A stretch of 64,000 nucleotides of DNA, taken from the NCBI RefSeq assembly GCF_000423085.1, contig NZ_AUHH01000008.1:120800-184799 (forward strand). Reading direction: 5' to 3'. Below the pieces are notes generated by a model. That model did no database searches, was not told the origin of the DNA, and saw nothing but the letters and a program-made list of their open reading frames with translations. Below are positions 1-7,503 of this stretch, in pieces. The number at the start of each line of letters is the position of its first letter. Position 1 is the first letter of the stretch. Position numbers and translations under genes: made by a program. The DNA comes from Granulicoccus phenolivorans DSM 17626 = NBRC 107789 = JCM 15570. Lineage in GTDB: Bacteria > Actinomycetota > Actinomycetes > Propionibacteriales > Propionibacteriaceae.

Positions 1-1851
1 AACGGGGACGGCTGGATCTTCGTCGAACTGGCCGACACCGATCCGGACCGACTGGCCGAACGGACCGCTGCCCTGATGGCCGACACCCGCCACATCGACG
101 GCTGGGTGGTGCAGGATCCCGCCGAGGCCGCCGCGCTGTGGAAGATCCGCGCCGACGGGGCCGGGCTGGCCGGGGTCAGCCTGGCCAAGCCGGCGTACGC
201 CGGGTGGGAGGATGCCGCGGTCCGCCCGGAGAATCTGGGCGCCTACCTGCGCGACTTCGATGCCCTGCTGACCAAGTACGGGCTGCACGGGCTGCCGTAC
301 GGGCATTTCGGGGACGGCTGTGTGCACTGCCGCATCGACTTCCCGCTCGATGAACCCGATGGCGAACTGCGCTACCGGGACTTCGTCACCGAGGCGGCCG
401 AGCTGGTTGCCGGGTACGGCGGGTCGATGAGCGGGGAGCACGGCGACGGCCGGGCCCGCTCGGCGCTGCTGCCGATCATGTACTCCCCCGAGGCGCTGAC
501 CCTGATGCAGCAGGTCAAGCAGATCTTCGATCCGCGCAATCTGCTGAATCCGGGGGTGCTGGTCGACCCGGATCCGGTGGTGCAGAACCTGCGGGTGCCG
601 CAGATGCGCAATGCGCCCCTGCGGCGTACCGATGACAAGCTGGTGTGGCAGATCCACGCCTGCACCGGGGTCGGCAAATGTGTCTCGGACACCCTCGGGT
701 CGGGGTCGGTGATGTGCCCCTCGTACCAGGCCACGCGCGAGGAGAAGGACTCCACCCGCGGCCGGGCGCGGGTGCTGCAGGAGATGATCAACGGCGGGGT
801 GGTCTCCGGCTGGGACGCCCCCGAGCTGAACCAGGCGCTGGACCTGTGCCTGTCCTGCAAGGGTTGTTATCGCGAGTGTCCGACCGGGATCGACATGGCG
901 CACTACAAGTCGGTCGCGCTGGACCGCAAGTACGAGGGCCGGGTACGCCCGCGCAGCCACTACCTGATGGGCTGGTTGCCGCGCTGGGGCCGGCTGATCT
1001 CGAAGCTGCGCATCGGGGCCCTGGTGAATGCCGCGGCCAGCGCGCCGGGCCTGCGTCGGCTGGTGAAGTGGACCGCGCAGGTCGATCAGCGGCGCAGCAT
1101 TCCGCGTTTCGCCAGTGGGTCGAACAAGGCGCGGACGTCGATCCCGGCCACCTCGGGCAAGCCGGTCGCGATCTGGGTGGATTCGTTCTCCGAGTCGTTC
1201 GCCTTCGACGGGCTGCCGGCCCTGGTCGACGTGCTGATCGCCGCCGGGTACGCCCCGCGGTTCATCGAGGACCGGGCCTGCTGCGGGTTGACCTGGATCA
1301 GCACCGGGCAGCGGGACGGGGCGAAGGCGCAGTTGGCGCACGCCCTGGATGTGCTGCACCCGATCGTGGCCGCCGGGACGCCGATCATCGGGGTCGAGCC
1401 GTCGTGTCTGGCGGTGTGGCGCTCGGATGCCGCCGAACTGCTGGATGATCCGCGGGTGGCCGAGGTGGCCGCCGGGATCCACACCCTGGCCGAGTTGCTG
1501 GCGCAGACCCCGGATTGGCAGGCGCCCGACCTGACCGGCGTACGCGTGGTGGCGCAGCCGCACTGTCACCACGCCTCGGTGCTGGGCTGGCAGACCGACG
1601 AGTCGCTGCTGGCCGGGGCCGGCGCGGAGGTGACCACCGTGTCGGGCTGCTGTGGGCTGGCGGGCAACTTCGGGGTCGAGCAGGGGCATTACGAGGTCTC
1701 GGTCGCGGTCGCGGAGGATCATTTCCTGCCGGCGGTGCGCGCGGCCGGGGAGGATGCGGTGGTGCTGGCCGATGGGTTCTCCTGCCGGCTGCAGCTGGAG
1801 CAGTTGGAGCAGCGTCGGGCGATCACCCTGGCGCAGTTGCTGGCGCGCTGA
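1..1851 (+). CDS. FAD-binding and (Fe-S)-binding oxidoreductase, C-terminal part (5' truncated by window)
   Basis: The reading frame is open from base 1, so the N-terminal FAD domain lies outside the window. The visible part starts in the FAD-linked oxidase C-terminal domain (GHFGDGCVHCRIDF, then SGEHGDGRARS and FDPRNLLNPG). An Fe-S region follows, with CTGVGKC..MCPSYQ and the ferredoxin-like CLSCKGCYRECPTG. Then come two CCG-type cysteine motifs (CCGLTW, CCGLAGNFG) of the GlpC/heterodisulfide-reductase kind. This order is that of the large D-lactate/glycolate-type dehydrogenases of about 950 residues, which pass electrons from a 2-hydroxy acid through FAD and Fe-S clusters. The substrate cannot be read from the sequence. 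Stop is TGA at 1849-1851, directly abutting the convergent gene. Confidence 0.88.
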   Translation, partial: NGDGWIFVELADTDPDRLAERTAALMADTRHIDGWVVQDPAEAAALWKIRADGAGLAGVSLAKPAYAGWEDAAVRPENLGAYLRDFDALLTKYGLHGLPYGHFGDGCVHCRIDFPLDEPDGELRYRDFVTEAAELVAGYGGSMSGEHGDGRARSALLPIMYSPEALTLMQQVKQIFDPRNLLNPGVLVDPDPVVQNLRVPQMRNAPLRRTDDKLVWQIHACTGVGKCVSDTLGSGSVMCPSYQATREEKDSTRGRARVLQEMINGGVVSGWDAPELNQALDLCLSCKGCYRECPTGIDMAHYKSVALDRKYEGRVRPRSHYLMGWLPRWGRLISKLRIGALVNAAASAPGLRRLVKWTAQVDQRRSIPRFASGSNKARTSIPATSGKPVAIWVDSFSESFAFDGLPALVDVLIAAGYAPRFIEDRACCGLTWISTGQRDGAKAQLAHALDVLHPIVAAGTPIIGVEPSCLAVWRSDAAELLDDPRVAEVAAGIHTLAELLAQTPDWQAPDLTGVRVVAQPHCHHASVLGWQTDESLLAGAGAEVTTVSGCCGLAGNFGVEQGHYEVSVAVAEDHFLPAVRAAGEDAVVLADGFSCRLQLEQLEQRRAITLAQLLAR

Positions 1852-2334
1852 TCAGCGCAGCGTCGGGGTGCTCAGGGCCCGGGCCGCGGCGTCGAGCTGC
1901 GGCAGGTTGTGGGTCAGGTACTGCGTGACCCAGCTGGTTCTCCCGGCCGGGCCACCGACGGTGATCGCCGGCAGCCGACCGAGGGTGGTGGGGGTGATGC
2001 TGACCTGTGCCCACGGAATCTGCACGGGGCCGGACGCGGTGTTCACGATGACTCCGTCGCGGCGCAGCACCCACGCCACGCCATTCGGGGCCTCGGCCTT
2101 GGCGTACGCGGGAGTGAACGCGCCCACCATGATCAGCACGGCGTAGCCGAGGAGGAACACGGCCAGCACGCCGAACAGGAGCGCGATGGCCCACCCCACG
2201 GTGACCAGTTGCAGGATCGCCAGCCCCCCGAACAGCAGTGCGGGGATCAGTTGGATCGCACCGAGCAGCATTTCCTTGCGGCGGACCCGCCGGAGGAGTT
2301 CGCCGTTGCGATAGCCCACCACCAGTTCGTTCAT
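1852..2334 (-). CDS. Small membrane protein, tandem paralogue A
   Basis: This 160-residue protein starts at ATG 2334 (MNELVVGYRNGEL), a start chosen because the neighbouring paralogue begins with the same residues. Two hydrophobic segments lie at about residues 25-75. A soluble domain follows, with the signature AEAPNGVAWVLRRDGV, then a beta-rich stretch (IPWAQVSITPTTLGRLPAITVGG) and YLTHNLPQLDAAARAL. The last part looks like a PH-like fold in which a residue-scale signal is read against the membrane, but this is only inference. The function is unknown. It lies 41 bp downstream of its paralogue and probably shares its transcript. Confidence 0.7.
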   Translation of the reverse strand: MNELVVGYRNGELLRRVRRKEMLLGAIQLIPALLFGGLAILQLVTVGWAIALLFGVLAVFLLGYAVLIMVGAFTPAYAKAEAPNGVAWVLRRDGVIVNTASGPVQIPWAQVSITPTTLGRLPAITVGGPAGRTSWVTQYLTHNLPQLDAAARALSTPTLR

Positions 2335-2375
2335 GCCGGGCAGTCTAGGAGCCGGGCAGTCCAGAAGCCGCGCGG

Positions 2376-2864
2376 TCAACTCCAGATCGGCTGGCTCAGC
2401 TGGCGTGCGGCGGCGTCCAGTTGCTGCTGGTTGTGGGTGAGGTACTCCGCGGCGTAGGTGGTCGTGGCCTGCGGGCCACCGACGCTGACCGCGGGCTGTC
2501 CGGCGACGGTGGCAGCACTGATCCGCACCTGGGACCACGGGGTGTGCACCGGCCCGCGCGGGGTGTTGACCATGACCCCGTCGCGGCGCAGCACCCAGGC
2601 AACGCCGTTGGGGGCTTCGGCCCTGGCCGTACCCGGGATGAACAGGCCGGCCATCATCAGTACGCCGAGCACCGCGAGCAGACCGACGACGATCCCGATC
2701 GCCAGCAGCACCGCCGGCGGGAAGATCGAGTTCAGGAAGAGCACGAAGTAGGCAACCACAAAAAGCAATCCGGGGAGGAGGCACAAAGCACCCAGCATCG
2801 CGTGCTTGACGCGCAGCTTTTTGCGTAGTTCCCCGTTGCGGTAGCCGACGACCAGTTCATCCAT
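2376..2864 (-). CDS. Small membrane protein, tandem paralogue B
   Basis: This 162-residue protein starts at ATG 2864 (MDELVVGYRNGEL). A longer upstream frame is possible, but only the part from this methionine aligns with the next gene. It has two membrane segments (about residues 20-75) and the shared signature AEAPNGVAWVLRRDGVMVNT. The C-terminus YLTHNQQQLDAAARQL parallels paralogue A. The two genes are a clear tandem duplication with divergent transmembrane parts and a conserved soluble domain. The family was not recognised. Confidence 0.7.
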   Translation of the reverse strand: MDELVVGYRNGELRKKLRVKHAMLGALCLLPGLLFVVAYFVLFLNSIFPPAVLLAIGIVVGLLAVLGVLMMAGLFIPGTARAEAPNGVAWVLRRDGVMVNTPRGPVHTPWSQVRISAATVAGQPAVSVGGPQATTTYAAEYLTHNQQQLDAAARQLSQPIWS

Positions 2865-2916
2865 GCGCAGCACTGTACGACCGCGTCGGCCCGAACCGAG
2901 AGTCCGGAGTCCGGGC

Positions 2917-3195
2917 TCAGCCGCGGGCTCGCGCTCCATACCGCTGCCGAGCAGCCTCCCCACTGGTTCCGATCGCGTCGCCTACTTGGCGCCAAGAGAT
3001 GTGCTGGTGCCGAGCGGCCCTCACTGCCTCGGCAAGCTCACTTTCCGCTGCATCCCGCCGCCAGGCCGCGAGCCGAACCGCCATCAGGGGCGGCAGCGGA
3101 GCATCCTGATCACCGGGCGCAGGTGAATACCCCTCAAAGGCATCGGCGAATTCATCCGCACGAGCCGCAAGTTCCTCGATCGAGCGTCGGGTCAT
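2917..3195 (-). CDS. HTH-like protein, possible antitoxin
   Basis: A 92-residue soluble protein. The N-terminus is acidic (MTRRSIEELAARADEFADAFEGY) and the C-terminal helix-turn-helix-like stretch reads ISWRQVGDAIGTSGEAARQRYG, the kind of motif seen in small actinobacterial regulators. It starts 6 bp after the stop of the 84-residue gene, so the two form a bicistron. The pairing of a short DUF4258-like protein with a downstream HTH protein suggests a toxin-antitoxin unit with the toxin gene first. This is inference from layout and motif; no catalytic residue is evident. Confidence 0.55.
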   Translation of the reverse strand: MTRRSIEELAARADEFADAFEGYSPAPGDQDAPLPPLMAVRLAAWRRDAAESELAEAVRAARHQHISWRQVGDAIGTSGEAARQRYGARARG

Positions 3196-3201
3196 GCCAG
3201 T

Positions 3202-3456
3202 TCACCTCAAGTACTTCTCACGAGCGGGTCGCATGGCATGAACGATCGCGAGATCGCCATACCACTCCACCACGCCAACTTCCACCAGCGTTCCAGACTC
3301 ATCCGGGCCGACGAACATGACCATAAAATCCTCTTGCACGAAGTGGCGCACCGGAAACCGCAGAGCATGGAGCATGGCTCCGTCCGGCACACCATGCCGA
3401 TGAGCACTCTCAAGGATGATCGGCTCACCGCCATCCCACAAGGTTACTTGTCGCAC
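3202..3456 (-). CDS. Small DUF4258/toxin-like protein
   Basis: An 84-residue protein with the pattern ILESAHRHGVPDGAMLHAL..VGPDESGTLVEVGVVEWYGDLAIVHAMRPAREKYL. The order H-x-HG, then VG-x4-G-x-L-E-V, then the IVHAMRPAR tail is shared by small actinobacterial proteins of the BrnT/DUF4258 type, usually predicted to be ribonuclease-like toxins. The partner 2917-3195 follows after 6 bp. A toxin role is plausible but unproven. The pair sits immediately downstream of the ettA terminator in the same direction. Confidence 0.55.
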   Translation of the reverse strand: MRQVTLWDGGEPIILESAHRHGVPDGAMLHALRFPVRHFVQEDFMVMFVGPDESGTLVEVGVVEWYGDLAIVHAMRPAREKYLR

Positions 3457-3492
3457 CGTGTTCTCCCAAGGGGCTGTGCGACCAGAACCAAA

Positions 3493-3522
3493 CGCGCCCC
3501 CTTCCCAGGGGAAGGGGGCGCG
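3493..3522 (-). terminator. Rho-independent-type terminator of ettA
   Basis: A perfect 13-bp GC-rich inverted repeat (3493-3505 with 3510-3522, loop of 4) lies 8 bp beyond the ettA stop codon. On the minus strand it is followed by a short T-containing tract (TTTGG) rather than a full U-run, as is usual in high-GC Actinomycetota. Confidence 0.75.
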
Positions 3523-3530
3523 GCGCAGGA

Positions 3531-5213
3531 TCAGCCGCGGGTGAGGCGACGGTGGGTGGTGGCGTGCGGACGCGCCGCCTCCGGTCCGAGCCGTTCCACC
3601 TTGTTCTTCTCGTAGTCGGCGAAGTTGCCTTCGAACCAGTACCAGGAGGCCGGGTTCTCCTCGGTGCCCTCCCAGGCCATGATGTGGGTCGCCACGCGGT
3701 CGAGGAACCAGCGATCGTGGGAGATCACCACGGCACAGCCCGGGAACTCCAGCAGCGCGTCTTCCAGCGACTGGAGGGTCTCCACGTCCAGGTCGTTGGT
3801 CGGTTCGTCGAGGAGCAGCAGGTTGCCGCCCATCTTCAGCGTCAGCGCCAGGTTGAGCCGGTTCCGCTCACCGCCGGAGAGCACACCGGTCGGCTTCTGC
3901 TGGTCCGGACCCTTGAACCCGAACGAGGCGACATAGGCCCGCGAGGACATCTCGAAGTTGGCGACCTTGATGTAGTCCAACCCGTCGGAGACGACCTCCC
4001 AGACGTTCTTCTTCGGATCCAGGCCGCCTCGGCCCTGGTCGACATAGGAGATCGACACGGTCTTGCCGAGGGTCAGCTCGCCGGAGTCGGGCTGCTCCTC
4101 CCCCACGATCATCTTGAACAGCGTCGACTTGCCGACACCGTTGGGGCCGATGATGCCGACGATGCCCGAGCGCGGCAGGGTGAAGGACAGGTCGTCGATC
4201 AGCAGCCGGTCGCCGAAGCCCTTGCTGAGGTGGCTGACGTCCAGCACATCGGTGCCCAGCCGGGGGCCCGGCGGGATGTTGATCTCGGACGGGTCGATCT
4301 TGCGGTTGCGCTCGGCCTCGGCGGCCATCTCCTCATAGCGGGCCAGGCGGGCCTTGTTCTTGGCCTGCCGCGCCTTCGGGCTGGAGCGGACCCAGTCGAG
4401 CTCCTTCTCCAGAATCTTGGCGCGCTTGGCGTCCTTCTGACCCTCGACCTTGAGCCGCTCCCGCTTGGTCTCCAGGTAGGTGGAGTAGTTGCCCTCATAG
4501 GGGTGCAGCCGACCGCGGTCGATCTCACAGATCCACTCCGCGACATTGTCCAGGAAGTAGCGATCGTGGGTCACGGCCAGTACGGCACCCGGATAGGACT
4601 TGAGGTGGCCCTCCAACCAGTTCACCGATTCGGCGTCCAGGTGGTTGGTGGGCTCGTCGAGCAGGAGCAGGTCGGGCTGCTCGAGCAGCAGCTTGCACAG
4701 CGCGACCCGGCGCCGCTCGCCGCCGGAGAGGTGATCGACCAGTTCATCGGCCGGCGGGCAGCGCAGGGCGTCCATCGCCTGCTCGAGCTGGGAATCGATG
4801 TCCCAGGCGTTGCTCGCATCGAGCTCGGTCTGCAGGTTGCCCATCTCTTCCATCAGGGCATCGAAGTCGGCGTCCGGCTCGCCCATCAGCTCGCCGATCT
4901 CGTTGAACCGATCCAGTTTCGCCTTGATCGGCCCGACGCCCTCCTGGACGTTCTCCAGAACGGTCTTGCCCTCGGTCAGCGGCGGCTCCTGCAACAGGAT
5001 GCCGACCGTCTTGCCCTTGCCGAGCATGGCCTCACCGTTGTTGGGTTTCTCCAGCCCGGCCATCACCTTGAGCATGGTGGACTTGCCGGCGCCGTTGGGA
5101 CCGACGACACCGATCTTGGCGCCCTCGTAGAAGGAGAGCGTGACATTGTCGAGAATCACCTTCTCGCCGGCGGTCTTCCGGACATTGTGCATGGTGTAGA
5201 CGAACTCGGGCAT
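3531..5213 (-). CDS. ettA: Energy-dependent translational throttle protein EttA (ABC-F)
   Basis: A 560-residue ABC-F ATPase with two nucleotide-binding domains and no membrane segment. The first has GPNGAGKST and LSGGERRRVALCKLLL with LLLDEPTNHLD; the second has GPNGVGKST, LSGGERNRLNLAL and LLLDEPTNDLD. A charged linker (about residues 240-310) joins them. The length and the opening MPEFVYTMHNVRKTAGEKVILDN match EttA, which binds the ribosomal E site and gates elongation according to the ATP/ADP ratio. It is monocistronic, with a strong terminator behind it. Confidence 0.93.
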   Translation of the reverse strand: MPEFVYTMHNVRKTAGEKVILDNVTLSFYEGAKIGVVGPNGAGKSTMLKVMAGLEKPNNGEAMLGKGKTVGILLQEPPLTEGKTVLENVQEGVGPIKAKLDRFNEIGELMGEPDADFDALMEEMGNLQTELDASNAWDIDSQLEQAMDALRCPPADELVDHLSGGERRRVALCKLLLEQPDLLLLDEPTNHLDAESVNWLEGHLKSYPGAVLAVTHDRYFLDNVAEWICEIDRGRLHPYEGNYSTYLETKRERLKVEGQKDAKRAKILEKELDWVRSSPKARQAKNKARLARYEEMAAEAERNRKIDPSEINIPPGPRLGTDVLDVSHLSKGFGDRLLIDDLSFTLPRSGIVGIIGPNGVGKSTLFKMIVGEEQPDSGELTLGKTVSISYVDQGRGGLDPKKNVWEVVSDGLDYIKVANFEMSSRAYVASFGFKGPDQQKPTGVLSGGERNRLNLALTLKMGGNLLLLDEPTNDLDVETLQSLEDALLEFPGCAVVISHDRWFLDRVATHIMAWEGTEENPASWYWFEGNFADYEKNKVERLGPEAARPHATTHRRLTRG

Positions 5214-5279
5214 TGCCGGATCAAACCTCCACTGGGGGATTGGGGAACCTCGGACAGTATGCCAGCCCGTGCGCCCTCC

Positions 5280-5747
5280 TCACTGCGCCACGGCCAGGCC
5301 CTCCCGGTCGGCGTCGGTCGGCGTACCCCCTTCGGGGTCGGGTTCCGGCTCCGGCTGCGCGGTGGCATCGGGCCCGGCCGGCTCGGCGGAGCGGCGGCGC
5401 TCGGTGCGGAAGGTGGCGCTGCCCCAGGCCAAGTCGTGGCCGACCCCACTGGCATCGATCACCAGCTGTTCGTGCAGCACACCGTCCTCATCGACCCAGG
5501 ATTCGGTGCGCATCCGTCCGGTCACCAGAACCGGGTCGCCCTTGCGGACGCTGAGCGCGACGTTGTGGGCGACGCTGCGATAGCAGCGGACCGAGTACCA
5601 CGTGGTGTCCCCGTCGCTCCACTCCCCCGCCCGCAGGATGCGCGGGGTGCTGGCCAGGCGGAAGCGGGCGTACTCCACTCCCTGGCGGGTGACCCGCTTC
5701 TCGATGTCGGTTCCGATGCGTCCGGTGACGGTCACGCTGGCGTCCAT
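5280..5747 (-). CDS. ssb: Single-stranded DNA-binding protein paralogue
   Basis: A 155-residue OB-fold protein. Its residues 1-110 carry SSB features: VTVTGRIGTDIEKRV, ARFRLASTPR, TTWYSVRCYRSVAHNVALSVRKGDPVLVTGRM. The C-terminal third is acidic and proline-rich (EPEPDPEGGTPTDAD) and lacks the DDDIPF tip that recruits partner proteins in housekeeping SSB. It is not next to rpsF/rpsR. It is therefore probably a secondary SSB, of the kind linked to recombination or competence in Actinomycetota, rather than the replicative one. Confidence 0.8.
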   Translation of the reverse strand: MDASVTVTGRIGTDIEKRVTRQGVEYARFRLASTPRILRAGEWSDGDTTWYSVRCYRSVAHNVALSVRKGDPVLVTGRMRTESWVDEDGVLHEQLVIDASGVGHDLAWGSATFRTERRRSAEPAGPDATAQPEPEPDPEGGTPTDADREGLAVAQ

Positions 5748-5871
5748 GGTGATCCCTTTCGTTCAGGCTGTGCCCGAAGGATGGCCGTCGCGGCGGAATC
5801 GGTACGCCCGCCCCGGCGTACCTGTGGACAACGCTTGCGGCGCGGCGGGGCTGGGGACAAGTTCCCGGAGA

Positions 5872-7503
5872 TCACGCCGGGCCGAGGACCTCCGCCAGAT
5901 CGCGGCGGACCGTTTCGTAGCGGGTCACTTCCGCGTTGACCGGCTCGATCACCAGTTTGTCGGTCACCCGCGCGATCGACTTCTGCAGCGCTCGGCGCGC
6001 GCTGCGTTGCTTGCTCCGGGCCCCGATCTCGACCCCGATCCGGGCGAACAGGGCGACCAGCAGACCGGCGGCCACCCCACCGACGACCAGCAGCGTCTGC
6101 ACCCCGAACCCGCGCCACTGCACCGTGGGCAGCGGCGGCAACTGCAGATAGAGCATGAGGAAGTCGACCCCCAGCCAGATCAGCCCGGCCAGCACCGCGA
6201 CGATCAGAATCCACTGCAGCACGGTGATCGCGCGCCACCAGCCGCGGTCGGCGTCCAACCCGAGGTCGGTGGTCGCGATCGCCCGATCCAGCCGGTCGGA
6301 GATGATCCCCCGGTGCTGCTGGGTCGCGGCGCGCACCGCGTCCCGCCAGCCGCGGCCGAGTCCTGGGGTGACCTCGTCCGACAGGTCCCGCACGGCCGCA
6401 TCCACCCGGGCCTGCTGCACCGAGTTGGTCGTCGGCAGGGAGGTCCGCGGGGCCCGGACGGGGTCGATCGATTCCTGCGTGCGGCGCTTGCCGATGCCGA
6501 GCCGGTCCAGGTGCAGCCGCTTCAGCGGATCCGGCCGAAAGCGTCCCAGCCAGGCCAGGGCCGGCCAGCCGGTGGCCAGCGATCCCCGGTGTCGCCAGGC
6601 GTTCCCGACCGCCTCGGTGACGATCGGGACATTCGCCGCGACCGCCAGGGCCTTGTTCAGCCGGTCGGCGGTCTCCCGGGACACCGTGCCGGCCGCCTTG
6701 GTCCCGTTGGCGCGGGCCAGCGCTTCCCCGGCGGTGCGCACGTCATGGGCGACCCGGGTCGCGGCCGCCTTCTTCGCCGACACGCGCGTACGCAGGGTGG
6801 CGCGCAGCTTGTCGACCCCCTCGCCGGTCGCGGCGCTGACCGCGAGCACCTCGGCCCGTCCCAGGCCCTCCGAATCCAGCAGTCGGCGCAGATCGGCCAG
6901 ACAACGCTTGCGTTCCTCGGCGGACAGGGTGTCGATCTGGTTCAGCACGATCAGCATCACGTCGGAGTAGGCCGCCAGCGGCTTGAGGTAGCGATTGTGC
7001 AGGGCGGCGTCGGCGTACTTCTGCGGGTCGACCACCCACACGATCGAGTCGACCAGCTGCACCAACCGGTCCACCTGCTGCTGGTGGGCCAGGGCGGTCG
7101 AATCGTGATCGGGCATGTCGATCAGCACCAGCCGGTCCAGGCCGGGCGCATGCTCGAGGTCGCCGCCCCAGTACCGGGTGGGGACCTCCAGCCAGTCCAG
7201 CAGGGGCTCGGCGGAGTCGCGTTCGGCGAAGCTGACCGCCATCGCGGTGGCGGTGGTGGGGCGGCGGACGCCGGGCACCGCCAGCTCGGTCCCGGTCAGC
7301 GCGTTGAACAGTGAGGACTTGCCCGAACCGGTGGCGCCGCCGATCGCCACCACGGTGTTGTCGCCGGCCAGTTCCAGGCGCCGCCCGGCCCGTTCGACCA
7401 CGCCCCGGGCGGTGGTCACCGGGCCCGGATCGACGCGGCCGTCGGCCAGGTCGGCGGCCTCGCGCAGCGCCCGGATCCGGGCGCCCAGGTCAGGCCTGGC
7501 CAT
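5872..7503 (-). CDS. Membrane-anchored GTPase (YfjP/dynamin-like)
   Basis: This 543-residue P-loop GTPase has G1 GGATGSGKSSLFNALTG (about residues 53-69), G3 DMPDHDST and G4 LNQIDTL. After a helical middle region there are two membrane segments (WRAITVLQWILIVAVLAGLIWLG and TLLVVGGVAAGLLVALFARIGV) and a basic tail. Its start overlaps the end of the upstream GTPase gene by 14 bp, so the two are translationally coupled and probably form a hetero-oligomer. Paired GTPases of this type are widespread in Actinomycetota, and a membrane-remodelling or cell-envelope role is generally assumed. The specific role is unknown. Confidence 0.8.
   Translation of the reverse strand: MARPDLGARIRALREAADLADGRVDPGPVTTARGVVERAGRRLELAGDNTVVAIGGATGSGKSSLFNALTGTELAVPGVRRPTTATAMAVSFAERDSAEPLLDWLEVPTRYWGGDLEHAPGLDRLVLIDMPDHDSTALAHQQQVDRLVQLVDSIVWVVDPQKYADAALHNRYLKPLAAYSDVMLIVLNQIDTLSAEERKRCLADLRRLLDSEGLGRAEVLAVSAATGEGVDKLRATLRTRVSAKKAAATRVAHDVRTAGEALARANGTKAAGTVSRETADRLNKALAVAANVPIVTEAVGNAWRHRGSLATGWPALAWLGRFRPDPLKRLHLDRLGIGKRRTQESIDPVRAPRTSLPTTNSVQQARVDAAVRDLSDEVTPGLGRGWRDAVRAATQQHRGIISDRLDRAIATTDLGLDADRGWWRAITVLQWILIVAVLAGLIWLGVDFLMLYLQLPPLPTVQWRGFGVQTLLVVGGVAAGLLVALFARIGVEIGARSKQRSARRALQKSIARVTDKLVIEPVNAEVTRYETVRRDLAEVLGPA

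Noticed and set aside
3552..5939. 795-codon open frame on the plus strand
   Set aside because: It is antisense to ettA and the ssb paralogue, has the biased residues of a mirror frame (many R, G, V, H, Q), and no motif.
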